Under the pieces are notes generated by a model. The model was not told where the DNA came from. It searched no databases and was given only the letters and a program-made list of their open reading frames with translations. Shown here one piece after another: positions 15,005 to 23,978 of a DNA stretch of 64,000 nucleotides (its first letter is position 1; each line of letters starts with the position of its first letter). Made by a program: the position numbers and the translations under genes. Where the stretch lies: assembly GCF_001570625.1 (NCBI RefSeq), contig NZ_BBQT01000021.1, forward strand, positions 1 through 64,000. The letters run 5' to 3'. The DNA comes from Syntrophomonas wolfei subsp. methylbutyratica. Lineage in GTDB: Bacteria > Bacillota > Syntrophomonadia > Syntrophomonadales > Syntrophomonadaceae.

Positions 15005-15655
15005 ATGCGAATGTCATTGACCAGGGAAAGGCTATTATCTTATTTGTGTGCCCAACTAAACAGTTTTTTCCCGGATGGTAGCCTGGTAAAACCAGAACAT
15101 ATGGAGAATTCATTTGATCACATATTAAAAAGAGTGGAATATTGTTTTTCGCAAGTTAATAACAAGTACTTTCGCAGTGATGGGAAAGCGGTATTTAATC
15201 ATCTGAATGGTGATCAGTATGCCATGTTTCTATACTTTGCAGCTAATACGGTATATAAGGACAATAATCATGTAGAACTGGCTACTAAGATTTTTTTACT
15301 TAATAAGTATCTGCACGGTATTGATGTTTTTTACGAGGTCGAGCTACCGAACATTTTCATTTTTGTTCATCCCCTGAGTACCGTTTTGGGCAGGGGAAAC
15401 TATTCAAATTACTTTGTTGTCTATCAGAGGTGCAATATTGGCAGTAATCACGATATTTACCCCTGTATGGGCGAAAATCTTATTATGCATCCTGGCTCGG
15501 CGATTCTTGGAAATTGCAAGGTTGGGGACAATTGCAGGCTAGCTACCGGTTCATTGTTGCTAGATATGGATTTGGAAGAGAATAGCATCTATATCGGTAA
15601 TCCAAGCAACTACTTTATTAAGAAGGCAGAAGCTCTGCCCAATATCTGGCTATAA
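15005..15655 (+). CDS. Left-handed beta-helix acyltransferase (CysE-like)
   Basis: A 216-residue protein with an alpha-helical N-terminal half (about 1-100) and a C-terminal hexapeptide-repeat beta-helix, the architecture of serine acetyltransferase. The segment HPLSTVLGRGNYSNYF replaces the usual HPGAxxGxG...DHATGVVIGE pattern, so it is probably not a real CysE. The position between the amidotransferase and PtmE suggests acetylation of a nonulosonate precursor, possibly in place of LegH, which is otherwise absent. The substrate is unknown. Confidence 0.6.
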   Translation: MRMSLTRERLLSYLCAQLNSFFPDGSLVKPEHMENSFDHILKRVEYCFSQVNNKYFRSDGKAVFNHLNGDQYAMFLYFAANTVYKDNNHVELATKIFLLNKYLHGIDVFYEVELPNIFIFVHPLSTVLGRGNYSNYFVVYQRCNIGSNHDIYPCMGENLIMHPGSAILGNCKVGDNCRLATGSLLLDMDLEENSIYIGNPSNYFIKKAEALPNIWL

Positions 15656-15697
15656 TCCTGAATGTTGTTATCATTTTTGGATAAGGATGATTATCTG

Positions 15698-16786
15698 ATG
15701 AGCAAAAAAGAGTATGGAAAATTCCTGATTCCTAAAGGTACGACTTTACTTAAAGCAATGGAGCAATTAGAAAATGCTGCATCACGTAATTTGTATGTAG
15801 TAGACGAAAATAATTGCCTGCAAGGATCATTAAGTGATGGTGATATTAGGAGAGCATTGCTTAACGGTGCCAACATGGATGCTTCGATAGATGCTTATAT
15901 GAATAAAACCCCTCGTTTTATTGAGTACATAGATAGGGAAAAGACGAAACATATCAAAGCACTTATGCTGGAACTGAACATTGAAACAATACCAGTTTTG
16001 GACAATAACCGTGTAGTAGTTGGTATCATTACGTGGATAGACTTATTTTCTTCTCACAAAGCAGTGGCGTATCAACCGAAATCCAACCTTGTTTTCATAC
16101 TTGCGGGCGGAACTGGCTCCAGGCTTGATCCATTTACTAGGATACTCCCGAAACCACTTATTCCGATAGATGATCAACCTATTATTGAGAAAATAATGGA
16201 TAAATTTTCTTTCTATGGTTTCGATAGTTTTATTTTGTCTTTATTCTATAAATCGGACATGATCAGAGCGTATTTTAGTGATAAAGATGTGATACGCAAG
16301 TATCAGACGGTTAATTTTATCCAGGAAGAGTTTCCTCTGGGAACCATAGGTAGCATAGACTTTGCCAGGAGCAAATTAACTGATAGCTTTTTTATTAGTA
16401 ATGCGGATATTCTTATTGAAGCCGACCTGAACAGTATTCTTCATTATCATCAGGATTCGGGGGCAATATTAACCGCAGTTGGTTGTGTAAAAAACAGCGT
16501 TATTCCTTATGGGGTTCTACAGACTGATGAGAGGGGTTTGCTGGTAAATATCCGGGAAAAGCCCTCTTGTAAGAGCATTATTAATACGGGGGTTTATGTA
16601 GCTGAACCAACATTCTTGAGTTATATAGAAGCAAATACTAAACAAGATATGACCGATGTGCTCAAGTCTATGTTAACTGCTGGTGAAAGAATCGGAGTTT
16701 ATCCAGTATTAGAGGAACAATGGTTTGATATAGGTCATTGGCTGGAATACGAAAGAACCCGGAAATATTTTGAACTTAGAAAATAG
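15698..16786 (+). CDS. ptmE: PtmE-like CBS-domain sugar-1-phosphate nucleotidyltransferase
   Basis: A 362-residue fusion of two N-terminal CBS domains (about 10-120) with a nucleotidyltransferase domain: LAGGTGSRL at 135-143, followed by PKPLIPI. In Campylobacter PtmE uses this architecture to make GDP-glucosamine from glucosamine-1-phosphate and GTP, the entry to GDP-linked legionaminate synthesis. I chose ATG 15698, which has AAGGA about 10 nt upstream and matches the family start; an ATG at 15662 has no ribosome binding site. The CBS pair may sense an adenine nucleotide. Confidence 0.8.
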   Translation: MSKKEYGKFLIPKGTTLLKAMEQLENAASRNLYVVDENNCLQGSLSDGDIRRALLNGANMDASIDAYMNKTPRFIEYIDREKTKHIKALMLELNIETIPVLDNNRVVVGIITWIDLFSSHKAVAYQPKSNLVFILAGGTGSRLDPFTRILPKPLIPIDDQPIIEKIMDKFSFYGFDSFILSLFYKSDMIRAYFSDKDVIRKYQTVNFIQEEFPLGTIGSIDFARSKLTDSFFISNADILIEADLNSILHYHQDSGAILTAVGCVKNSVIPYGVLQTDERGLLVNIREKPSCKSIINTGVYVAEPTFLSYIEANTKQDMTDVLKSMLTAGERIGVYPVLEEQWFDIGHWLEYERTRKYFELRK

Positions 16787-16800
16787 AAGAGGTACGTTCA

Positions 16801-17520
16801 ATGAATACTCTTTTCCTAATTACAGCCCGCGGTGGCTCCCGTGGTGTACCAAAGAAAAATATCTGTAAAATCGGAGGGTTGCCTTTGCTCGCATACAAGG
16901 CAATAGCAGCCCGTAAATCTAATTATTGTACAAGACTTATTATAAGTACAGATTCAGATGAAATTGCTGCTGTAGCAAGGGAATATGGTGTTGAAGTTCC
17001 ATTCACGAGACCTGCCGAACTTGCTACTGATAGTGCCAACAGCATGGATGTAATACTTCACGCTATGGATTGGATTGAAAAAAATGACCCGGTTAAGTAC
17101 GATGCTCTTTGCCTGCTTGAACCCTCAACACCTTTTTCAACTCCGGATGATGTGAACCAGGCTATTCTCTTATATCAAAATAAGAACGCCCTTGGTGTAC
17201 TTGGCGTCAAACAGGTTAAAGACCATTCTATTTTTGTTTCACCTATTGGTGATGATTTAAATATGGCTCGGCACTATGAAAAAATGCGGGGGAATTATCA
17301 TACTCCCCGCCAGGTTTTAATCCATGAATATACAATGAACGGAGCTATATACCTGGCAGCATGGGATTATTTAAAGGAGTATCATACTTTCCATAGTCCT
17401 AGAACTTATGCTTATATCATGCCGGAAGAACGGTCAATTGAAATAGATGAAATGAACGATTTATATTATGCTATTTTTTTGGTTGAAAAAGGATTGATAG
17501 ATATAAATATTTGGAAATGA
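16801..17520 (+). CDS. legF: CMP-legionaminic acid (acylneuraminate) cytidylyltransferase
   Basis: A 239-residue NeuA/LegF-family enzyme that activates a nonulosonic acid with CTP. The signature RGGSRGVPKKN (10-20) binds CTP and the two-metal site; DSANSMD and LLEPSTPF follow as expected. It starts 14 bp after PtmE with GAGG upstream. The product, CMP-legionaminate or a modified form, is the donor for a glycosyltransferase; the protein at 19697 is one candidate. A different cytidylyltransferase at 23191 serves another acid. Confidence 0.88.
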   Translation: MNTLFLITARGGSRGVPKKNICKIGGLPLLAYKAIAARKSNYCTRLIISTDSDEIAAVAREYGVEVPFTRPAELATDSANSMDVILHAMDWIEKNDPVKYDALCLLEPSTPFSTPDDVNQAILLYQNKNALGVLGVKQVKDHSIFVSPIGDDLNMARHYEKMRGNYHTPRQVLIHEYTMNGAIYLAAWDYLKEYHTFHSPRTYAYIMPEERSIEIDEMNDLYYAIFLVEKGLIDINIWK

Positions 17521-17533
17521 GGCGTATGATTTT

Positions 17534-18835
17534 ATGAGTATCAATCGGTATTATCAAGAAATGGCTCATCGTTACATTCCAGCTGGAGCCCATACCTATA
17601 GCAGGGCAGATGATGGATACCCGGTAAATGCTCCTCCTGTACTGGAAAGGGGAAAAGGGGCTTATATATGGGATTTGGAGGGTAATCGCTATTTGGATTA
17701 TGGCATGGCTCTTAGAGCTGTTACAGTTGGATACGATTATGAACGAATATCTAATGCTGCTATAGAGCAGATACATAACGGCAATAACCTGACCCGGGCC
17801 TCCAAGATTGAAATAGAGGCCGCGCGAGATATTTGCGAGTTAATACCCTGGGTTGATATGGTTAAGTTCGCTAAAAACGGTTCCACCGTTACATCTGCGG
17901 CATTAAAGCTTGCACGTGCTTATACCGGTAAAAAATACGTTGCCAGGTGTTTTCAGCATCCATTTTTCTCCTATGATGATTGGTTTATCGGTGATACGGT
18001 TATGAATGCCGGCATACCGGAGGAATACAAATCACTCACATTAAACTTCAATTTCAACGATTTGGCATCAGCTGAACAACTTTTTCAAAAATATCCTGGG
18101 CAAATAGCTGCTGTTATTCTTGAACCTGCCACTACGGAGGAACCGAAAGACAATTACTTGAATCGATTGAAGGATTTATGCCATAGGAATGGCGCGGTGT
18201 TTATTCTGGATGAGATGATTACCGGGTTCAGGTGGCATCTACAGGGAGCATCGGCTTACTATGGGGTTCAACCGGATATGGTTACCTTTGGTAAGGGAAT
18301 GGCCAATGGGTTTTCTGTTGCTACCCTGGGTGGCAAACGGGAGATAATGGAACGGGGAGGTCTATTTAGCGACAAGGAACGAGTCTTTTTGATTTCTACC
18401 ACGCATGGAGCAGAAATGTGTGGATTAGGGGCCTTTGTTGAAACACTCAAGGTATATAAGGAATTAGATGTAATCAGCCGGATATGGCAATCAGGTAGAA
18501 TGCTGGTAGATGGTGCAAACGCTATAGCGAAGGATATGGGGATAGGCGAATATTTTGAGTTCATAGGAGTGCCGTGTTCGCCTAATTTTATTACTAAAGA
18601 TAAAACTGGAGAGGCTTCCCTGGAATTTAGAACCTTGTTTGTACAGGAAATGATAAAACAGGGAGTGCTAATGCCCTGGGTAGCTATAAGTTATTCACAT
18701 GGGGATGAGGAGATTAACATAACGCTGGAAGCTATTAAACATAGTCTGCTGGTCTATCGCAAAGCGCTGGATGATGGTGTTGGCAAATATCTGGAAGGAA
18801 GGCCCATAAAACCAGTATTTAGGAAGTGGAATTAG
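17534..18835 (+). CDS. Class III aminotransferase (glutamate-1-semialdehyde aminomutase-like)
   Basis: A 433-residue PLP enzyme of the class III fold: cofactor residues in KNGSTVTSAALKLAR, D226 in ILDEMITGFR and the Schiff-base lysine K254 in TFGKGMANGF. It resembles HemL but differs in several core segments and has no other heme genes around it, so a sugar or amino-acid role is more likely. Such genes recur next to PtmE/LegF/PtmA in nonulosonate clusters, possibly to supply an amino sugar phosphate. The next gene is an SDR, so the two may act as a dehydrogenase/aminotransferase pair. Substrate unknown. Confidence 0.65.
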   Translation: MSINRYYQEMAHRYIPAGAHTYSRADDGYPVNAPPVLERGKGAYIWDLEGNRYLDYGMALRAVTVGYDYERISNAAIEQIHNGNNLTRASKIEIEAARDICELIPWVDMVKFAKNGSTVTSAALKLARAYTGKKYVARCFQHPFFSYDDWFIGDTVMNAGIPEEYKSLTLNFNFNDLASAEQLFQKYPGQIAAVILEPATTEEPKDNYLNRLKDLCHRNGAVFILDEMITGFRWHLQGASAYYGVQPDMVTFGKGMANGFSVATLGGKREIMERGGLFSDKERVFLISTTHGAEMCGLGAFVETLKVYKELDVISRIWQSGRMLVDGANAIAKDMGIGEYFEFIGVPCSPNFITKDKTGEASLEFRTLFVQEMIKQGVLMPWVAISYSHGDEEINITLEAIKHSLLVYRKALDDGVGKYLEGRPIKPVFRKWN

Positions 18836-18884
18836 AGTCAGACAGGCCATACTTGAATAAGATTTAAAATAATGGGGTGAACAG

Positions 18885-19679
18885 GTGAACAAATATATTA
18901 GCAGATTTTCCCTGGATAATAAAACTATAATTATCACGGGAGCATGTGGTCTATTAGGCCGGGAAATATGCAAAGCCCTGGCCGAATTACATGCCCGTAT
19001 TGTGCTTGCAGATATAGACATAATGGCTGCTGAGAAGTTACAGGAGGAGCTGCGGGATGTATACGGAGCATCAGTAACAGCTTTTCCGCTGGATATTAGC
19101 TCGGAAGATTCCGTTAATAAATTAGTCGATGAATTATCCAAACAGGAAGTTAGTATTGATGGCCTGGTAAACAACGCCTATCCTCGGAACATTACTTATG
19201 GAACCATTTTTGAAAATATTACAATGGATAGTTGGCGAGAAAATATTGATATGCATCTTAATGGTTATTTTAATGTAAGCCAAAAAATAGCCCGCGTTAT
19301 GATGCAGCAGAGGCAGGGTAATATTGTAAACATTACCTCGATTTATGGAATGCTAGGTCCTGATTTTAGTATCTATGAAGGTACAACAATGACGATGCCG
19401 GCCGAATATGCAGCAATAAAAGGCGCTATCATTAATTTCACTAGATATTTGGCCACCTACCTGGCAGCATATAATATTCGTGTTAACTGCCTTAGTCCAG
19501 GTGGGATATTTAACGAACAACTGGTATCGTTTGTTGAAAAATATAAGCAGAGAACCCCGATGGGTAGAATGGGGAAGCCGGAAGACATTGCCGGGGGGGT
19601 TCTGTTCTTGCTCAGTAACCTCTCCAGCTATATGACGGGACAGAACCTGGTAATTGATGGGGGATGGAGTGCGTGGTGA
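18885..19679 (+). CDS. ptmA: PtmA-like short-chain dehydrogenase
   Basis: A 264-residue classical SDR: TGACGLLGRE at the N-terminus binds NAD(P), NNAYPRN sits where NNAG is usual, and EYAAIKGAI holds the catalytic Tyr and Lys. C-terminal DIAGGVLFLLS and YMTGQNLVIDGGWSAW are textbook. In Campylobacter ptmA lies in the same cluster and is needed for the legionaminate-type flagellin sugar. The start GTG 18885 has GGGGTGA upstream. It is the last member of the nonulosonate block. Confidence 0.75.
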   Translation: MNKYISRFSLDNKTIIITGACGLLGREICKALAELHARIVLADIDIMAAEKLQEELRDVYGASVTAFPLDISSEDSVNKLVDELSKQEVSIDGLVNNAYPRNITYGTIFENITMDSWRENIDMHLNGYFNVSQKIARVMMQQRQGNIVNITSIYGMLGPDFSIYEGTTMTMPAEYAAIKGAIINFTRYLATYLAAYNIRVNCLSPGGIFNEQLVSFVEKYKQRTPMGRMGKPEDIAGGVLFLLSNLSSYMTGQNLVIDGGWSAW

Positions 19680-19696
19680 TTGACAAGAATTCTAGG

Positions 19697-20869
19697 ATGA
19701 ACAAAATAAACAAGATAATTTTTTTTATTTCATCACCATTTAATCAGAGAGATTATTCGCGCTTTGGTATTGAAACATTAGAGAAAAATGGATTTGATGT
19801 GGAAGTTTGGGATTTTACGCCTATAGTTTATCCGCAAGTAGAGGGTGTAGTTATTCCCAATGATCCAGTAAATTATGATAAACACCATAAATTCGAATAT
19901 AAAAAAGATGTTATATTAGCTGTCGGCAAGTTAAAAAACGTATTTGTAATTAACTTTTGTCCTTATACCCCTGCTGCCCTGTTCATTTACCGAGCACTAT
20001 CTAGATTTAAGATTCCATATAGTGTATTTATGGCAAATGCAATTCCATTTGGACAAAAGAGAAAATTAAATATCGCATGGTTTTATTCAAAAATAAAAAA
20101 ATTTACTTTCAGAAAACTGTTTGGTTTTATTTTCTCCTTAATTCCAAGTTCCTATTTAGGAGTACATCCAGCAACATTTATTTTAGCTGGAGGAGAAAAA
20201 TCACTAATTTATAAATACCCAGTATCTAAAAAGACAGAAATTATTTGGCTACATACGTTAGATTATGATATTTATTTGGAAGAGAAGGAGTACGTTGAAA
20301 CTTCTAATAATACTGCAGTTTTTTTAGACGAATACTTACCTTTTCACGAAGATTATTTTTTTCTTTCCATGACCCCATATAGTACGGCTGATAAGTATTA
20401 CCCAGCACTTTGTAATTTCTTCGATTATGTCGAAGATAAATGTGATGTAGAGTTGATTATTGCTGCTCATCCACGTTCTCATTACGAACAACTACCCGAT
20501 TATTTTAACTCTAGAAGTGTTATCAGGGGAGATACAATAAATTTGGTAAAAAAATCTAGATTTGTTATAGCCCATGCCAGCACTTCAATCAATTTTCCAG
20601 TTTTATTAAGGAAACCTATTGTTTTTATAACAACGAATGAGTTGAATAATTCACCTGAAGGTTATGCAATAAGATCATTTGCAGGTTTATTAAATAAGAA
20701 AACAATTAATATAGATGAGGAATACAATATTGATTGGGAAAAAGAGCTTTGTGTAGATGAACAAGCTTATAATAACTATATTAATTCCTATATTAAGATA
20801 AAAGGTAGTAAGGAAAAACCCTTCTGGGAAATAGTAGCCGAAAGGCTGAAAAACTATGACAGAACATAA
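19697..20869 (+). CDS. Unrecognised GT-B-like protein of the polysaccharide cluster
   Basis: A protein of about 390 residues that I cannot place in a named family. The first half alternates strands and helices, with basic stretches at residues 120-155. The C-terminal half has AAHPRSHYEQ, then KKSRFVIAHASTSINFPVLLRKP, a layout seen in GT-B enzymes such as capsule synthesis proteins and polysialyltransferases, where the His-Pro and Ser-Thr residues contact a CMP or other nucleotide donor. Lying between LegF/PtmA and the flippase, it is a candidate CMP-nonulosonate transferase. AT-rich compared with neighbours. The start is uncertain: ATG 19697 or ATG 19664, which overlaps the SDR. Confidence 0.45.
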   Translation: MNKINKIIFFISSPFNQRDYSRFGIETLEKNGFDVEVWDFTPIVYPQVEGVVIPNDPVNYDKHHKFEYKKDVILAVGKLKNVFVINFCPYTPAALFIYRALSRFKIPYSVFMANAIPFGQKRKLNIAWFYSKIKKFTFRKLFGFIFSLIPSSYLGVHPATFILAGGEKSLIYKYPVSKKTEIIWLHTLDYDIYLEEKEYVETSNNTAVFLDEYLPFHEDYFFLSMTPYSTADKYYPALCNFFDYVEDKCDVELIIAAHPRSHYEQLPDYFNSRSVIRGDTINLVKKSRFVIAHASTSINFPVLLRKPIVFITTNELNNSPEGYAIRSFAGLLNKKTINIDEEYNIDWEKELCVDEQAYNNYINSYIKIKGSKEKPFWEIVAERLKNYDRT

Positions 20870-22394
20870 TGATTCTCTGGGGAAAAGGTACAAATATAAG
20901 CTCTTAACAAACCTTTTGGGGCTACTAATAAACCTGTTTACCCAGGCTATCATTCCCCGTGGTTTAGGGCCGAAGGCTTACGGAGACTTTAATTTTTTAA
21001 CAAATTTCTTTAACCAGATTATCGGTTTTTTGGATATGGGAACATCAATCGCTTTTTATACCAAGCTTTCCCAGAGACCGAAAGAAAATGGTTTAGTAGT
21101 TTTCTACTTATATTTTTCAGCCCTGGCTTCTGGCATTACGTTAATATTTGTATTAATCACTCATCTTTCTAACAGTTATTTTAGTATATGGCCGGGACAA
21201 GGAATCTTTTACATATACCTGGCAGCGATTTGGGGAATTCTGACCTGGTTTATTCAGGTTCTAAATAAAATGACAGATGCTTATGGATTAACGGTTCCTT
21301 CAGAAATAGCCCGGATGATACAAAAGCTGTTAGGTCTTATTTTGATTGTAATATTATACTTTATTCATAGGCTTAATCTGGTTAATTTCTTTTATTATAA
21401 TTTTGCAATTCTCATTTTCTTGGTAATAGGGTTTATTTGGATAATTGAAAAAAGCAATTATTCAATCGCGGAAAATTGGAGAATTAATTCAGAGCAGGTC
21501 AGAAAATATTTTTATGAGTTTTATGAATATAGTGCACCATTAATAACTTTTGCTCTAGTAGGGTTAATTGTAGGAATTTTGGACCGATGGCTCTTACAGC
21601 AATTTGCCGGGAGTGAGCAGCAGGGATTTTTTAGTCTATCTTTTCAGATTGGTACTGTTTGTTTTTTATTTACCAGTGCAATGACGCCGTTACTTATGCG
21701 AGAATTTTCCATTGCGTATGCCAATAGAGATATTATTTTAATGGTCCATTATTTTCGCAGGTATATTCCGATGTTGTATTCTATCGCGGCTTACTTTTCC
21801 TGCTTCATAGCGGTACAGGCCTCAACAGTTGTTCATTTTTTTGGAGGGGGAGAGTATCAGGGAGCAATTATAGCTGTCATGATAATGGCCTTTTATCCGA
21901 TTCACCAGACTTATGGGCAACTAAGTGGTTCGGTATTCTATGCGACCGGGCAAACCCGGCTTTATAGAAATATTGGAATATTGTTTATGGTATTGGGATT
22001 ACCTATTACTTATTTTCTTATTGCTCCCGAAGGATACTTGGGGTTAAATGCAGGAGCAACCGGGTTAGCGATTAAAATGGTGGCCCTGCAACTAGTCGGA
22101 GTAAATGTACAGCTTTATTATAATGCTAAATTTTTAGGCTTAAACTTCAAGCGTTATTTAGGACATCAGGTAATAAGTGTGGGTTCTATGCTGGTAATTG
22201 CATGGGGAACGGTTGTATCCATAAATCAGATAAGCTGGATGAATCAGCATATGCTAGTTAGTTTTTTGACTACGGGCTTTATATATTCGTTAATGGTTAT
22301 GGGATTAGTATATAAATATCCTATCTTATTCGGATTAAACCGGGAGGATATTGTTGCTTTAGTCAAGTCAGTTAGAGAACAGTTAAATAATTGA
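20856..22394 (+). CDS. wzx: Wzx-type polysaccharide flippase
   Basis: A 512-residue membrane protein with 12 to 14 predicted hydrophobic segments, of the MOP/MATE-like polysaccharide transporter class. The N-terminus (LLGLLINLFTQAIIPRGLGPKAYGDFNF) has the typical motif with conserved Arg and GxxxYG. It would flip undecaprenyl-diphosphate-linked repeat units across the membrane, pairing with the Wzy-like polymerase at 48467 and the WecA-like enzyme at 57312. It overlaps the previous gene by 14 bp. Confidence 0.85.
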   Translation: MTEHNDSLGKRYKYKLLTNLLGLLINLFTQAIIPRGLGPKAYGDFNFLTNFFNQIIGFLDMGTSIAFYTKLSQRPKENGLVVFYLYFSALASGITLIFVLITHLSNSYFSIWPGQGIFYIYLAAIWGILTWFIQVLNKMTDAYGLTVPSEIARMIQKLLGLILIVILYFIHRLNLVNFFYYNFAILIFLVIGFIWIIEKSNYSIAENWRINSEQVRKYFYEFYEYSAPLITFALVGLIVGILDRWLLQQFAGSEQQGFFSLSFQIGTVCFLFTSAMTPLLMREFSIAYANRDIILMVHYFRRYIPMLYSIAAYFSCFIAVQASTVVHFFGGGEYQGAIIAVMIMAFYPIHQTYGQLSGSVFYATGQTRLYRNIGILFMVLGLPITYFLIAPEGYLGLNAGATGLAIKMVALQLVGVNVQLYYNAKFLGLNFKRYLGHQVISVGSMLVIAWGTVVSINQISWMNQHMLVSFLTTGFIYSLMVMGLVYKYPILFGLNREDIVALVKSVREQLNN

Positions 22395-22409
22395 GGGGAA
22401 TGAGCCATT

Positions 22410-23162
22410 TTGCTAAAAGAAAGACTATCGAAAAATCAGTTTACAATCGGTTCCTGGCTTACCCTGGCACATACAGCAATTGCCGAGATAATGTGCCAGG
22501 CAGGTTTTGATTGGCTTACTATTGATATGGAACACAGTGTGATTGAATTAGCGCAGGCACAGGAGTTAATTAGGACAATTGAGTCTTATGGAGTAACACC
22601 ATTAGTAAGGGTAGGGGAAAACAATCCTACCATAATTAAAAGGGTTATGGATGCTGGTGCTACAGGGATTATCGTACCTATGGTGAATTCACGGGCAGAT
22701 GCCGAAAGAGCAATTGAAAGTATTCACTATCCTCCATCTGGAAAAAGAGGTGTGGGGCTAGCCAGGGCGCAGAAATATGGCCTGGGCTTTGAAGAATATA
22801 AACTCTGGCTGGCAAAAGAGAGTATAGTTGTGGTTCAAATTGAACATATAAAAGCGATTGAAAATCTAAATGAAATCCTAAGTATACCGGGAATTGATGC
22901 CTCCATTATTGGGCCTTACGACTTGTCGGGTTCCCTGGGCTGTCCGGGAGAATTTGGAAATGAACGGGTTGTCGAGGCCATACAGGAGTATGAAAAAGTG
23001 TGCTATAATCTGGGCAAACCAATGGGGTTTCACCTGGTTGAGCCGGATATTTGCCAAGCGAATGTAATGAAAAAACAGGGATATAACTTTTTAGCAGTTG
23101 GATTAGATACTTTATTTTTAGGTTTAAAGTGTAGGGAGACCCTACATGGAATATATGAATAA
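22410..23162 (+). CDS. HpcH/HpaI-family class II aldolase
   Basis: A 250-residue aldolase of the HpaI/2-dehydro-3-deoxyglucarate aldolase family. H42 (DMEHS), R67 (LVRVG), E145 (VQIEH) and D171 (GPYDLSG) correspond to the catalytic His/Arg and metal-binding Glu/Asp of HpaI, so it should be active. The family joins pyruvate to an aldehyde, giving a 4-hydroxy-2-keto acid, or runs the reverse. Here the next gene is a KdsB-like cytidylyltransferase, which needs exactly such a 3-deoxy-2-keto acid, so a biosynthetic role is likely. The start is TTG 22410 with GAGGGGA upstream; the nearby ATG is out of frame. Confidence 0.75.
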   Translation: MLKERLSKNQFTIGSWLTLAHTAIAEIMCQAGFDWLTIDMEHSVIELAQAQELIRTIESYGVTPLVRVGENNPTIIKRVMDAGATGIIVPMVNSRADAERAIESIHYPPSGKRGVGLARAQKYGLGFEEYKLWLAKESIVVVQIEHIKAIENLNEILSIPGIDASIIGPYDLSGSLGCPGEFGNERVVEAIQEYEKVCYNLGKPMGFHLVEPDICQANVMKKQGYNFLAVGLDTLFLGLKCRETLHGIYE

Positions 23163-23190
23163 TTTAAAAACAAGAAGGGAAGCGATTAAT

Positions 23191-23976
23191 TTGAATATAG
23201 TTGGTATAATTCCTGCCCGTATGGCATCTTCTCGTTTTCCAGGTAAACCAATGGCAGATCTGCAAGGCTTACCCATGATTGCTCATGTTTATTATCGCAG
23301 TAAAATGTCCAGCACACTTGAGCAGGTATATGTAGCTACCTGTGATGAGGAAATTGTTGATTATATTGAGTCTATTGGTGGACAGGCCATTATGACCAGC
23401 GATTTGCATGAAAGAGCCAGTGACCGTTGTGCCGAAGCTATGCTAAAAATTGAAGAACAGACAGGGAGAAAGATTGATATAGTAGTGATGATTCAGGGAG
23501 ATGAACCCATGCTGTTCCCCGAAATGATTGACGAAGCAGTTAGCCCATTGACCGAAAACAAAGACATTCAGGTGGTTAATTTGATGGCGCCGTTGAGTAA
23601 TCGAGAAGAACATGAAGACCCCAATGAAGTCAAGGTTGTAGTTGACCTCTATAATAATGCACTCTATTTTTCGCGTGAACCAATTCCTTCCTGGAAAAAA
23701 GGTGCCAGTAGCCTGCCCATGTTTAAACAGGTTTGCATCATTCCATTCCGAAGAGATTTTTTACTAAAATTTAACGAATTAACGCCCACTCCCCTTGAGA
23801 CTGCTGAATCTGTAGATATGCTACGTGTCTTGGAGCATGGTTATAAGGTACGGATGGTACCCAGCAATTTTGAGACTTACAGTGTGGATACTAACGAGGA
23901 TTTACTGAAAGTACAAGAATTAATTAAGAATGACCCGTTGTTGAAATTATATATAAGGAATTATGGAAAGGGTTAA
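23191..23976 (+). CDS. KdsB-like CMP-ulosonate cytidylyltransferase
   Basis: A 261-residue enzyme of the CMP-Kdo synthetase class: IPARMASSRFPGKPMA (7-22), ERASDRC, IQGDEP (101-106) and the later SREPIPS are KdsB hallmarks. KdsB couples Kdo to CMP. Gram-positive-type organisms normally lack Kdo, and no kdsA, kdsC or kdsD is present here, so the acid is probably a Kdo-like sugar made by the upstream aldolase. I placed the start at TTG 23191, which has AAGGGAAG 8 nt upstream and fits the family N-terminus; an upstream ATG (23146) would overlap the aldolase. Confidence 0.75.
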   Translation: MNIVGIIPARMASSRFPGKPMADLQGLPMIAHVYYRSKMSSTLEQVYVATCDEEIVDYIESIGGQAIMTSDLHERASDRCAEAMLKIEEQTGRKIDIVVMIQGDEPMLFPEMIDEAVSPLTENKDIQVVNLMAPLSNREEHEDPNEVKVVVDLYNNALYFSREPIPSWKKGASSLPMFKQVCIIPFRRDFLLKFNELTPTPLETAESVDMLRVLEHGYKVRMVPSNFETYSVDTNEDLLKVQELIKNDPLLKLYIRNYGKG

Positions 23977-23978
23977 TT

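Noticed and set aside
17534-18835. HemL (glutamate-1-semialdehyde aminomutase) in heme synthesis
   Set aside because: No other heme genes are nearby and the gene is embedded in a nonulosonate block; the HemL similarity reflects the shared class III fold.
23191-23976. True Kdo pathway for lipopolysaccharide
   Set aside because: No KdsA, KdsC, KdsD or lipid A genes are present and the rest of the window looks Gram-positive; an aldolase sits where a PEP synthase would be expected.
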